Below, in pieces: positions 14,960 through 22,135 of a DNA stretch of 31,500 nt. A program made the translations under genes and the position numbers. Location: positions 1 through 31,500 of IMG/VR virus record IMGVR_UViG_3300045136_000374; one strand, given 5' to 3'. The notes under the pieces are model-generated. The model worked only from the letters and a program-made list of their open reading frames with translations. It was not told the DNA's origin and ran no database searches. Positions within the stretch are counted from its first letter, which is position 1. Every line of letters begins with the position of its first letter. Source of the DNA: a virus.

Positions 14960-17160
14960 CCGTAGCGACGACCACGACCAAGGTCCGGTATACCGGGGAC
15001 GGCACCTCGACCACCTTCGCCGTCCCGTTCATCTTCTACGAGGCCTCGAGCCTCAAGGTCTACTTCGTGGACGGCGCAACCGGCGTCGAGACACTGAAGA
15101 CGCTCGGCGCGGATTACATGGTCTCCGGGGGGAACGGCTCCACGGGTTCGGTGATCTTCAGCTCTGCGCCCCCCAACACAGTAGACGTTCTGATCCTGCT
15201 GTCGCTTCCTCTCACTCAGACGACGGACCTCCAGAACTTCGGCATCATGGATGCCGAGACAATCGAGAGGGCGCTCGATCGTGCGGCAAGCCGGGACCAG
15301 CAGCTCGATGAGAAAATCTCGCGCTCGGTGCTGCTTCCCGTCGGCACCACCGCGTCGAACATCTCTATCCCGAATCCTTCTGCGAACAAGTTCCTGCGGT
15401 GGAAGGCCGACCTCACCGGGTTCGAAAACGTAGATATCGCGTCCGTAGGCGCTCTGGTGGTCAGCGACTACATCAAGACGCTGCTTGACGACCCAGACGC
15501 TGCTACGGCGAGAAATACGTTGTCGGCGGTTGGCCCAGCCGACGTGCAAAAACAAACACACGTTCGAGCCGTCACCAGCGGCACGTCTACCGCATTCACC
15601 GCTGCGCCCACCCCAGCTATTACAGCCAACACCGCAGGCACGCGACTGCGCTTGACTTTTCATACGGCGGTCGGAGCTTCTGCGACGTTGGCTGTGTCTG
15701 GGCTTACTGCGCTTCCTCTGAAGTGCAAAGCTGGCGCAGCTCTTGTCAACGCGCCCGTAGGCATGGTGCTTGGCACTCAAGATGTCGAGTGCGACGGCAC
15801 CAATTGGGTTGTGCAGAAGGATGTCTCCGTCCTTAACGTCAAGGATTTTGGCGCCGTAGGGGACGGCACGACCGACGACAAGGCGGCCATTCAGAGCGCC
15901 ATTAACGCGGCAGTTGCCGCTAGCGGTGGGATTGTCTTTTTTCCGACCGGGAATTATGCCGTTGCTTCTGGGCTGACTGTAAGCGGCAGTCACGTACGGC
16001 TGGTAGGCGGAGCCGTAGGCGCCGCGTCGATAACAGCGACAGCGAACGGTTTCATCGTCCTGGATGTGACCGGGACGCGGCACTCCCTGGAAAATCTGCT
16101 CGTCTACCGGAACCTCTTTTCCTCGAACCCCTCCGACGTGCTCGTCCGGCTTAATAATGCCGTGCAGTGCAAGATCGATAACTGTTGGCTTCAGGGCGGC
16201 TTTTACAGCCTCGCAATCACCGGGACAAACTGCACGGACAATGTTATTACCTGCAGCACGCTTACATTTGCGACGGGTTCCGCCTTGGTGCTGATGCAGT
16301 CGAGCGGCGGAATAAACGGCGCCCATCATTTTTACCGTGTGCTGTGTAACCAGGCCTACCCAGCGGGCGTGCCGGTGGCAGCGAATTATAAAGGGGCGTG
16401 GAGCGCTTCGACCGCCTACGCCGTCAAAGACGTCGTCACGGTTGGCGCTTACTACTTGCAGTGCACTGTGGCTGGCACCAGCGGCAACGTCGCACCGGCC
16501 GTCAATGCGTTCTACGGCACGAACATCCCGGATAATACGGTCACGTGGCAGTTGATGGGCCGCGCAGACTACCGTGGCTTCCAGATCGATACCGGGGTTA
16601 CGTTCGTCCGAATCCGGGAATGCGATGTGACCGGCCCATACATCAATGGCATTAATCTCACGAACACACTGTCTGGTAGCGCCCCGCAAGCCATAACGAT
16701 TGAACGGTGCACGATTCATGGTCCGGTCTTCAACGGCGTTTTTGTGAATGCAGGCAAGGAAATTGAGCTGCTTGGCGTGAACACGTTCAGCCCTACAGGG
16801 GGAGGCTCAACACTCTACGGGATCGGGTTGGCCGGTAGCGAACAGGCCCTGGTGAAAGATTGCCAAGTGTACGGCTACACGCAAGGAATCTACACGAATA
16901 CACCACGCACCTCAATCATCGGTAACGCAGTCTTTGGCTGTAACGTCGGAATCTATGTTGAAGCGAATCTGAGCAGCTTTGCGATTGTAGGCAATCTGTG
17001 TGGCTCGTCCAGCGTGCGCGGTGGAAACACGATCGGGATCCAGGTCGCTGCGGGGACTTCCGACCGCTACGTGATTACGAACAATATCACGTTTGGCGCC
17101 ACCACTGGTGTGAGCGACGGGGGCAGCGGCGTCAACAAATCGGTGACGCAAAACTTCTAG
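14956..17160 (+). CDS. Tailspike: T7-fibre-like anchor plus pectate-lyase beta-helix
   Basis: Residues 1-130 resemble the T7 tail-fibre anchor domain (VRYTGDGTSTTFAVPFIFYE ... NFGIMDAETIERALDRAASR) that binds the virion. Residues ~295-320 carry VKDFGAVGDGTTDDKAAIQS, the hallmark of Pectate_lyase_3 beta-helix spikes, followed by many short beta turns to the C-terminus. Near residues 476-535 a separate module is inserted (AWSASTAYAVKDVVTVGAYY ... TVTWQLMG), resembling small carbohydrate-binding modules. It probably binds and cleaves a surface polysaccharide. Base and codon use change near 15540, suggesting that the receptor-binding part was exchanged. Confidence 0.88.
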   Translation: MTVATTTTKVRYTGDGTSTTFAVPFIFYEASSLKVYFVDGATGVETLKTLGADYMVSGGNGSTGSVIFSSAPPNTVDVLILLSLPLTQTTDLQNFGIMDAETIERALDRAASRDQQLDEKISRSVLLPVGTTASNISIPNPSANKFLRWKADLTGFENVDIASVGALVVSDYIKTLLDDPDAATARNTLSAVGPADVQKQTHVRAVTSGTSTAFTAAPTPAITANTAGTRLRLTFHTAVGASATLAVSGLTALPLKCKAGAALVNAPVGMVLGTQDVECDGTNWVVQKDVSVLNVKDFGAVGDGTTDDKAAIQSAINAAVAASGGIVFFPTGNYAVASGLTVSGSHVRLVGGAVGAASITATANGFIVLDVTGTRHSLENLLVYRNLFSSNPSDVLVRLNNAVQCKIDNCWLQGGFYSLAITGTNCTDNVITCSTLTFATGSALVLMQSSGGINGAHHFYRVLCNQAYPAGVPVAANYKGAWSASTAYAVKDVVTVGAYYLQCTVAGTSGNVAPAVNAFYGTNIPDNTVTWQLMGRADYRGFQIDTGVTFVRIRECDVTGPYINGINLTNTLSGSAPQAITIERCTIHGPVFNGVFVNAGKEIELLGVNTFSPTGGGSTLYGIGLAGSEQALVKDCQVYGYTQGIYTNTPRTSIIGNAVFGCNVGIYVEANLSSFAIVGNLCGSSSVRGGNTIGIQVAAGTSDRYVITNNITFGATTGVSDGGSGVNKSVTQNF

Positions 17161-17165
17161 AGACC

Positions 17166-17492
17166 ATGCTTGACCAGACCATCATCAATTGGGCCCTTAC
17201 TGGGTTTAGCGCGCTCCTTGGTTTTCTACTGAACTCAGCGTGGCAGGCAGTGAAAGACCTTCAAGCGTCAGACAAAGCACTGGTGGACCGCGTCAACGCA
17301 ATAGAAGTCCTGGTTGCCGGCGACTACGTTCGCCGTACAGATTTCGAACGCACCATTGAGGCGCTTTTCGCCAAGTTAGACAAGATCGAGGCCATCCGTG
17401 CGGCAGGCAAGCTCGCCGTGGACGCTGCGGATGATCATGCTGCGGTGGACGCGGCGCGGGATGAGGCTGTAGCTAAGCTCGGGGAGGTGTAG
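17166..17492 (+). CDS. Small one-pass membrane protein with coiled coil (108 aa)
   Basis: ATG 17166 lies five bases after the tailspike stop. The N-terminus (IINWALTGFSALLGFLLNSAW) is a single membrane span, followed by a helical, charged domain (VNAIEVLVAGDYVRRTDFERTIEALFAKLDKIEAI). Proteins with this WALTG...AVKDLQ...GDYVRR.DF layout are common next to fibre and lysis genes of phages; they are often listed as unknown or holin-like. Base use resembles the 3' part of the tailspike, so both may have moved together. Confidence 0.7.
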   Translation: MLDQTIINWALTGFSALLGFLLNSAWQAVKDLQASDKALVDRVNAIEVLVAGDYVRRTDFERTIEALFAKLDKIEAIRAAGKLAVDAADDHAAVDAARDEAVAKLGEV

Positions 17493-17496
17493 GGAG

Positions 17497-17922
17497 ATGA
17501 AGGAGAGGGTCAAGATTGCAGTCGTGGCGGTGTTGCTCTGGGCAATCTTTGCACTGTGCAACGCGGCGATCACCTTCGCGCAGCTCATCGTGATCGCATA
17601 CTGGCTCGCGACCGGATCGCAGCGGGCGCTGGAATGGGTGAAGAGGACCGGCAAGGCTGCCGATCAACTCACCAACGCGGGCGTCTTCGACGGGCACCCG
17701 AAGGAGACGGTCTCATCCCACATCGGGAAGACCTACCTTCTGCACCGCGTGAACCCCGAGCGGTATCCCGCGCCGAGCTTGAGCTTCCGCTTCTGGAGGA
17801 ACGTGACCGACCTCTTCGAGCGCCATCACGTCTTTCGGGCGATCGAGCTGCAGACGGGGATCGAGTTCACGCAGACCATGAAGATGAAGGCGATCGAGCT
17901 TGCGGAAGAGGGGAAGCTTTGA
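17497..17922 (+). CDS. Membrane-anchored phage protein (141 aa)
   Basis: GGGGAGGTGTAGGGAG upstream gives a strong ribosome site. The N-terminal hydrophobic stretch (IAVVAVLLWAIFALCNAAITFAQLIVIAYWLA, ~residues 7-38) could span the membrane once or twice. A soluble domain follows with NAGVFDGHPKETVSSHIGKTYLLHR and FWRNVTDLFERHHVFRAIELQTGIEF. A 'PKET-SSH-G' pattern of this sort recurs in phage lysis-region proteins of unknown role. The frame ends in a TTGA overlap with the next gene. Confidence 0.7.
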   Translation: MKERVKIAVVAVLLWAIFALCNAAITFAQLIVIAYWLATGSQRALEWVKRTGKAADQLTNAGVFDGHPKETVSSHIGKTYLLHRVNPERYPAPSLSFRFWRNVTDLFERHHVFRAIELQTGIEFTQTMKMKAIELAEEGKL

Positions 17923-18155
17923 CGGACACGGGCGGCTTCTTTCAGTTCCTCACCGCGGTTGTCTCGAGGGCAGACAACCTCGCGGTGCTGGTGCTGCTCG
18001 CAGTGTGCGGTGCGCTCATTTGGCTCCACGTCGTCTGGCGCAGGGAGGAGCGGGAGGACCGCAGGGCGCTTCTCGAGCTCATCAACAAGAACACAGAGGC
18101 GCTGAACAGCGTGAGGATGGCATTGATCGCGATCACAGGGAAACCTCTACCGTGA
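17919..18155 (+). CDS. Holin candidate, TTG start (78 aa)
   Basis: The start is TTG 17919, overlapping the previous TGA; GAGAGGGGAAG sits just upstream at correct spacing, and no better start exists in frame. The protein has one membrane span (ADNLAVLVLLAVCGALIWLHVVW), then a charged cytoplasmic or periplasmic tail (RREEREDRRALLELINKNTEALNSVRMALIAI). Size and topology suit a small holin or antiholin partner. Three small membrane proteins lie side by side here, so which one is the actual holin cannot be decided. Confidence 0.65.
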   Translation: MTDTGGFFQFLTAVVSRADNLAVLVLLAVCGALIWLHVVWRREEREDRRALLELINKNTEALNSVRMALIAITGKPLP

Positions 18156-18322
18156 GGCTGGGAGAGTTTGTTGCTGCGCTCGTCCTGCCGCGAAGAGGGG
18201 AAGTAAGGGACATGGTCAGACTCGCCTGCAAGCGGGCAGACGAGCTGGTGAAGGCCGCGCGCGAAGCCGCCAACGGGAGGGTTCGCGCAGCGCCCGATAC
18301 CGTGAAGAAGGAAGGGAAGTGA
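18152..18322 (+). CDS. Small basic protein, GTG start (56 aa)
   Basis: GTG 18152 overlaps the preceding stop as GTGA, and the frame fills the space up to the next gene with one base between. The 56 residues are basic and helical (MVRLACKRADELVKAAREAANGR). No family is recognised. The translational coupling to the holin candidate supports it as a real gene. Confidence 0.5.
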   Translation: MRLGEFVAALVLPRRGEVRDMVRLACKRADELVKAAREAANGRVRAAPDTVKKEGK

Positions 18323-18323
18323 T

Positions 18324-18728
18324 ATGGCCATTCAACTGGATGTTACGACCCGAAACGACAGGCTGAACGCCTTGGAGTCCTCGATCGGACCGTCGCCGAC
18401 GCTCAGGATAAGGACGGGCTCTCCGCCCGCAAACTGCGCGTCGGCCGACACGGGGACCGTGCTTGCGACGGTCTCGCTCCCTTCGGATTGGCTCTCGGAC
18501 GCTTCGGCTGGCCAGAAGACGAAGCTCGGCACCTGGGAAGACTTGTCGGCCGACAATTCCGGCACCGCTGGCCACTTCCGCATCTACGATTCCGTCAACG
18601 TCTGCCGCATGCAGGGCACGGTGACGGCGACCGGTGGGGGCGGTGACATGACGGTTGACAACGTCAACTTCGCCGCTGGCCAGAAGTTCACCGTCACGAG
18701 CTTTACCCTCACCGAGGGGAACGCCTGA
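18324..18728 (+). CDS. Conserved phage virion-associated protein (134 aa)
   Basis: GAAGGAAGGGAAG precedes ATG 18324. The sequence has a recognisable pattern: TRNDRLNALESSIGPSPTLRIRTGSPPANCASADTGTVLAT, LPSDWLSDAS, GTWEDLSADNSGTAGHFRIYD, then GGDMTVDNVNFAAGQKFTVTSFTLTEGNA. Closely similar proteins occur in many phages close to tail or fibre genes. It is predicted all-beta, so probably a small structural or fibre-associated protein. The exact role is unknown. Confidence 0.75.
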   Translation: MAIQLDVTTRNDRLNALESSIGPSPTLRIRTGSPPANCASADTGTVLATVSLPSDWLSDASAGQKTKLGTWEDLSADNSGTAGHFRIYDSVNVCRMQGTVTATGGGGDMTVDNVNFAAGQKFTVTSFTLTEGNA

Positions 18729-18751
18729 GAGCGGCCACGGCGTGAGCCCTC

Positions 18752-19963
18752 ATGGCGCTCGAATATGTGGGTGGCGTCACCGGCCAGGGGACCGGCGCAT
18801 CCTACACCATCAGCCTGAACGGGACGCTCACCGGAGGGATTGCATCCTCTCCTTCTCCCGGTGATGTAGTCGTGGTGGCCTCCGGCTTCGGAGGCACCGC
18901 CAACGGTACCGCTTCCCTCACCGTCTCGGGTAACTCCACGGGCGCCTACACCGCAGCCCATGCGGGGCTCTACAGCGACGACACCTGGGACACCAACTTT
19001 CGCGTCTTCTACGCACGCCAGGGCGCAACGCCTGACACGCAGCTCACCATAGAGCGCGTCTCCAACACCGCCTACGGCGGAGCGACGGCTGTCCATGTTT
19101 GGCGGGGCGTTGACCCCACCACTCCCATGGATGTGACCCCCGTCACCGCGACCGGCATCAACGGAAGCCGCCCGAATCCCCCTGCGATCACTCCGATCAC
19201 ACCCGGCGCCGTAGTGCTTGCGTGCGGATGCGGGATGCAGACCTCGACCGGATCGGCCTTCACGGTGCCCTCAGGGATGCAGAACGGTGTCTCTGTGAAT
19301 TCGGACGGCAGCACATCAGACTGCGGCACGTTCATTGCGTCCATATCGTGGACATCCGGTTCGTATGATCCTGCTCAGGCGACCGGCGGCACCACGAGCA
19401 CATCATCGTCCTGGGCGGCTTCCACTCTCGCGCTCAGGCCCGAGTCCATGGTCACGGCAACGCTCTCCGCGACCATGGCGGGCGTATCCCTCTCGGCGGC
19501 GTCCGAGCTTCCCATCGGGGCTTCCCTTTCCAGAACGCTCGACGGCGTGACCGCCCCAGGGGCGGCCGAGCTCTGGATCTCGGCTTCTCTCGAGGGAACG
19601 ACCGACGGCGTCTCGCTCTCGGCCACCGGGACTGTCTCCGACCCGACCATTCAGGGGCAACTCGATGCGGCGCTCGGGGGCGTTGCCCTTTCGGCCGCAT
19701 CTGAGCTTCCGGTGCGCGCATCGGTCCTCCAGACGATGGCGGGCGTTACCCTTTCCGGAACGCTCGAAATCCATCTCTCGGCAACGCTCGGGCAGACCTT
19801 GGGCGGCCTCTCGCTCGACTCTACCGGAGAGCTGCCGATCGGTGGGCAGTGTCCGATAACCCTAGAAGGGGTCTCCCTCAACTCGGTCGCCGAGGCTGCT
19901 GGCGGCGATACGGGGCGCGCGTCAAAGAGGTTCGCCTGGTGGCTCGACCGAGTGCTTGACTGA
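18752..19963 (+). CDS. Virion-like protein with C-terminal 21-residue repeats (403 aa)
   Basis: The N-terminal ~225 residues form a Gly/Ser/Thr-rich beta domain (ALEYVGGVTGQGTGASYTIS ... VVVVASGFGGTANGTASLTVS ... VHVWRGVDPTTPMDVTP), a pattern widely seen in phage surface proteins. From residue 236 seven imperfect repeats of 21 residues follow, then a short basic end (SKRFAWWLDRVLD). It is probably a fibre, head-fibre or adhesin-type protein exposed on the particle. The start at ATG 18752 lacks a strong Shine-Dalgarno, but a start further upstream would overlap the previous gene. Confidence 0.7.
   Translation: MALEYVGGVTGQGTGASYTISLNGTLTGGIASSPSPGDVVVVASGFGGTANGTASLTVSGNSTGAYTAAHAGLYSDDTWDTNFRVFYARQGATPDTQLTIERVSNTAYGGATAVHVWRGVDPTTPMDVTPVTATGINGSRPNPPAITPITPGAVVLACGCGMQTSTGSAFTVPSGMQNGVSVNSDGSTSDCGTFIASISWTSGSYDPAQATGGTTSTSSSWAASTLALRPESMVTATLSATMAGVSLSAASELPIGASLSRTLDGVTAPGAAELWISASLEGTTDGVSLSATGTVSDPTIQGQLDAALGGVALSAASELPVRASVLQTMAGVTLSGTLEIHLSATLGQTLGGLSLDSTGELPIGGQCPITLEGVSLNSVAEAAGGDTGRASKRFAWWLDRVLD
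19457..19906 (+). repeat. Seven tandem 63-base (21-residue) coding repeats
   Basis: Consensus per unit: A-S/T-L-x-x-T-L-x-G-V-x-L-S-A-x-x-E-L-P-I-x. Units begin ATLSATMAGVSL, ASLSRTLDGVTA, ASLEGTTDGVSL (24 residues), GQLDAALGGVAL, ASVLQTMAGVTL, ATLGQTLGGLSL and GQCPITLEGVSL. Each looks like two beta strands and a turn, consistent with a repetitive beta stalk. Nucleotide identity between units is partial, so the array is old rather than recently expanded. Confidence 0.8.
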
Positions 19964-19985
19964 GGCTGACAGACGAGCGTAGAGT
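19956..19985 (+). promoter_or_regulatory. Candidate promoter before the spanin/lysis genes
   Basis: TTGACT (19956-19961) and TAGAGT (19980-19985, four of six matches) are separated by 18 bases. They lie in the 58-base gap between the virion block and the lysis genes. The -35 has the same GCTTGAC context as the capsid-gene candidate. The -35 overlaps the end of the repeat-protein gene. Evidence is motif only. Confidence 0.35.
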
Positions 19986-20021
19986 GCGTCTAGCAGGGCG
20001 CTCGAATCAGGGAGAGATGGC

Positions 20022-20360
20022 ATGGACGGCTCTGGGCACATGGGCGATCGCGCCCGTTTGGTGTCGCGGCTTCTCATCTGGATTGCTGCGGCCACCGCCG
20101 GGCTCTACGCCATCTCTTCGAGCTTCGTCTATTCCAAGGAGGTCGCCGTCTTCAGAGGAGAGGGAGTCGTCATACGGCTCTACGATGACCCCTGCAGGTT
20201 AGATGCCGTGAAGAACCTGCCCTATCGGACCACTTGGGCCGAGGGCGGCAAAACCTACGAGGGCTGCTACGGCGTGATGGGCGGCATCCTCGTCGTGTCC
20301 TACTGGGAATCCAAAGAGGTCTCCGTCGTTCCGGCCAGGGCGTTCCTGCCGAGCATCTAG
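20022..20360 (+). CDS. Secreted or membrane-anchored small phage protein (112 aa)
   Basis: AGGGAG sits seven bases upstream of ATG 20022; a competing ATG at 20017 is in a different frame. An N-terminal hydrophobic segment (LVSRLLIWIAAATAGLYAISSSFVY) acts as signal or anchor. The exported domain has two cysteines (DDPCRL ... YEGCYGVMGG) that could pair, and the layout VVIRLYDDPC...TYEGCYGV...GILVVSYWE matches a common small periplasmic protein in phage lysis regions. Its function is unknown; a link to envelope or lysis is inferred from position. Confidence 0.7.
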   Translation: MDGSGHMGDRARLVSRLLIWIAAATAGLYAISSSFVYSKEVAVFRGEGVVIRLYDDPCRLDAVKNLPYRTTWAEGGKTYEGCYGVMGGILVVSYWESKEVSVVPARAFLPSI

Positions 20361-20369
20361 GCCCTAGAG

Positions 20370-20882
20370 ATGTGGAGGATTGCGCGGCCTTACCTCATCG
20401 CCGGGCTTGCCGTGAGCTACATCGTGGTGTGGCTCACGGCCTGGCACCTCTCTTCCCGCTCGACCGAGGCGAAGTGGCTTGCTCGGGAAGTCGAGATCGC
20501 AGAGCAAACCGCAAAGCGCCTTGCGGAGGAACAGAAGAGGGTGAGGGAAATCGAGTCGAAGGCTCGAGCTGAGCTCGACGTCATCAGGAAGCAGTATGAG
20601 ACGAGGATCAAGGAGGGTGAAGATGAGAAGCGCCGTGTGTTGGCTGACCTGCGCGATGCTCGTCGCAGGCTGTCAATCCCTGCCAAGTGCCCCGAGGCTC
20701 GTAGAGCTCCCGAGGGCGGAGCTTCCCCCGCCGCCGCCGGAGGTCATGCAGCAGAGAGAGCCGAACTTTCTCCAGAGGCTGCTGAATTTCTTGTCGGACT
20801 CGCCTCAGAGGCCGACGAGGTAGTGCGACAGCTTCAGGCTGCGCAGGAAGTCATTCGGTCATACCAGAAGGCTTGCCGGTAG
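20370..20882 (+). CDS. Inner-membrane spanin subunit (Rz-like)
   Basis: This 170-residue protein has one N-terminal membrane span (YLIAGLAVSYIVVWLTAWHL) and a long periplasmic coiled coil (EIAEQTAKRLAEEQKRVREIESKARAELDVIRKQYETRIKEGEDEKRRVLADLRDARRRLSI). This is the classic i-spanin layout. The C-terminal part ends VVRQLQAAQEVIRSYQKACR. Together with the o-spanin nested inside it, it would fuse inner and outer membranes at the last step of lysis in a Gram-negative cell. Confidence 0.88.
   Translation: MWRIARPYLIAGLAVSYIVVWLTAWHLSSRSTEAKWLAREVEIAEQTAKRLAEEQKRVREIESKARAELDVIRKQYETRIKEGEDEKRRVLADLRDARRRLSIPAKCPEARRAPEGGASPAAAGGHAAERAELSPEAAEFLVGLASEADEVVRQLQAAQEVIRSYQKACR
20623..20823 (+). CDS. 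Outer-membrane spanin lipoprotein (Rz1-like), nested in the Rz frame
   Basis: The frame lies wholly inside the i-spanin gene in another reading frame. AAGGAGG stands six to seven bases upstream of ATG 20623. The 66-residue product has a lipoprotein signal with lipobox LVAGC (Cys17), then a Pro-rich mature part (RLVELPRAELPPPPPEVMQQ) and a short helix (FLQRLLNFLSD), exactly the plan of Rz1 proteins. An in-frame ATG at 20596 would add an unneeded leader, so 20623 is preferred. Confidence 0.88.
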   Translation: MRSAVCWLTCAMLVAGCQSLPSAPRLVELPRAELPPPPPEVMQQREPNFLQRLLNFLSDSPQRPTR

Positions 20883-20894
20883 CCTCTGTTTGCC

Positions 20895-21065
20895 ATGGAA
20901 GAGACGCTGAGGTCGGCATACCGATTCCTCGCGCGTTTCGCGTTCGCCGGCGTGAAGCTGCCCGTCGAAATCAAAGTCTCGCGTGGACGAGCCGGGCGTG
21001 AGCGTCCGTCTCGTAAGGACAGAATCGGAGGCAAAGGTCCTTGCGAGAAGGAGAAAGATGCATGA
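20895..21065 (+). CDS. Small basic protein, uncertain (56 aa)
   Basis: This 56-residue frame begins 12 bases after the spanin stop and ends in an ATGA overlap with the next small gene. The product (opening MEETLRSAYRFLARFAFAG) is basic towards its end. There is no clear Shine-Dalgarno, so the gene is supported mainly by the coupling at its 3' end and by the lack of an alternative in the gap. No family is recognised. Confidence 0.4.
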   Translation: MEETLRSAYRFLARFAFAGVKLPVEIKVSRGRAGRERPSRKDRIGGKGPCEKEKDA

Positions 21066-21280
21066 AGGTCAGAAAGACTGGAGGCATCCTCGCGTCGCGT
21101 CAAAGGGATGCTGTGATCCTGTCCGGACGGGGTGATCTCTATCTGAGCCACAGAGGAGATGCCGGGGAAGGTTCGACCATAGCCATGTCCTGTTCGCGCT
21201 CTGGGACGGTTAAATACCATACGATTCTCTCCCAGGGCATCCGCCACGATCTGGTCCACGTATTGCTGAAAACGTCATGA
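21062..21280 (+). CDS. Small protein, unknown function (72 aa)
   Basis: GAGAAGGAG lies eight bases before ATG 21062. Both ends overlap neighbours as ATGA, which favours a real gene. The 72-residue product opens MKVRKTGGILASRQRDAVILSGRGDLYL and ends SQGIRHDLVHVLLKTS. No family is recognised; its short beta strands suggest a compact soluble protein. A longer reading from 21041 would remove the good ribosome site and is not preferred. Confidence 0.55.
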   Translation: MKVRKTGGILASRQRDAVILSGRGDLYLSHRGDAGEGSTIAMSCSRSGTVKYHTILSQGIRHDLVHVLLKTS

Positions 21281-21609
21281 GAATCTCAAAGGACGAGATC
21301 GCCCGCACGGCGACTGCGCTGCGCAAACATCGCGGGAACCTCATGGCAGCCGCCCGCGAGCTCGGGGTTGCCCGCTCGACCTTAGTCTTCAGAATCCGCC
21401 GTTATGGGCTCGACCGTAAACTTCCCGGCGTGAAGCGGGCCCCCGGCATGAGCATCGAAGAGTTCCGGCGCGAGCATGATAGAGGCTACGCCATCCTTCT
21501 CAAGCTCAAAGGGGCGCTACGCGAGCTCGGCCAGAACTGCCTCTACGAGTCCGCTGGGCGGGCAAGCCCTATTACGGATTCGATCGGCGCGTTGCGATGG
21601 AGGCGGTGA
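21277..21609 (+). CDS. Fis-type helix-turn-helix protein, apparently frameshifted near its end
   Basis: Residues 6-46 (EIARTATALRKHRGNLMAAARELGVARSTLVFRIRRYGL) are a clear Fis-family (HTH_8) DNA-binding domain. Such domains occur alone in phages and at the end of sigma-54 activators. After about residue 88 the frame loses protein character, and the last ~20 residues look non-coding. Another frame from ~21555 to 21662 reads WAGKPYYGFDRRVAMEAVKRMGVEEQAF and ends in an ATGA overlap with the next gene. The intact protein therefore probably ends at 21662. No standard slippery heptamer is visible. Confidence 0.7.
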   Translation: MRISKDEIARTATALRKHRGNLMAAARELGVARSTLVFRIRRYGLDRKLPGVKRAPGMSIEEFRREHDRGYAILLKLKGALRELGQNCLYESAGRASPITDSIGALRWRR

Positions 21610-21658
21610 AGCGCATGGGTGTCGAAGAGCAGGCATTTACCAAACCGAGGTGGTGGCT

Positions 21659-22135
21659 ATGAACACTTTGGGGTACGTGCGGGACGCTGTGATACCGACC
21701 GCCTTCCTTATCCTCCCGACAGAGATGGCGAGCGTGGAAGCGAAGGCTATGCTTCTTGCGATCGGGCTGCAAGAGTCTGGCTTCCTCTACCGCCGCCAGA
21801 TGGCGGGGGGGCCAGCGAGGGGCTTCTGGCAGTTCGAGATCGGGGGAGTTAAGGCCGTGCTTGGGCACGTGCAAAGCAAGGTTCAGGCGCGCCGCGCGCT
21901 CAGCATCATGCGCTACGACACCGAAGACCCGATCGCGAGCTACGCCGCGCTCGAGCACAACGACATCCTCGCTGCAATCTTCGCGAGGCTACTGCTCTGG
22001 ACGCATCCTAAGCCCCTCCCGAAGAGGGGCGAGGCCGAGCAGGCTTGGGACTACTACCTGGATACCTGGAGGCCTGGGAAGCCCAAGAGAGAGCGGTGGG
22101 AAGAGTGCTACAGGTCCGCCTGGTCAGTGATCTAG
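21659..22135 (+). CDS. Lysozyme-like/transglycosylase-like protein, endolysin candidate (158 aa)
   Basis: ATG 21659 is chosen because it overlaps the stop of the presumed frameshifted tail of the previous gene and the protein character begins there. The segment LLAIGLQESGFLYRRQMAGGPARGFWQFE resembles the catalytic part of lytic transglycosylases, with Glu39 as candidate acid and ARGFWQF in place of the usual A-GL-Q. The rest (NDILAAIFARLLLWTHPKPLP ... AWDYYLDTWRPGKP) matches a phage family often found in lysis regions. Peptidoglycan cleavage is inferred; no signal peptide is seen. Confidence 0.7.
   Translation: MNTLGYVRDAVIPTAFLILPTEMASVEAKAMLLAIGLQESGFLYRRQMAGGPARGFWQFEIGGVKAVLGHVQSKVQARRALSIMRYDTEDPIASYAALEHNDILAAIFARLLLWTHPKPLPKRGEAEQAWDYYLDTWRPGKPKRERWEECYRSAWSVI

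Noticed and set aside
14815-16719. Long minus-strand open frame (634 codons) opposite the tailspike and ejection gene
   Set aside because: It is antisense to clear genes in GC-rich DNA, has no ribosome site or recognisable domain and spans the composition break unchanged; a shadow frame.
14956-19963. Diversity-generating retroelement, as in the BPP-1 phage with similar virion genes
   Set aside because: No reverse transcriptase, accessory gene or template/variable repeat pair is visible in the window. It may exist outside.
18152-19963. tRNA or attachment site near the end of the virion block
   Set aside because: No cloverleaf or integrase gene could be found in the window.
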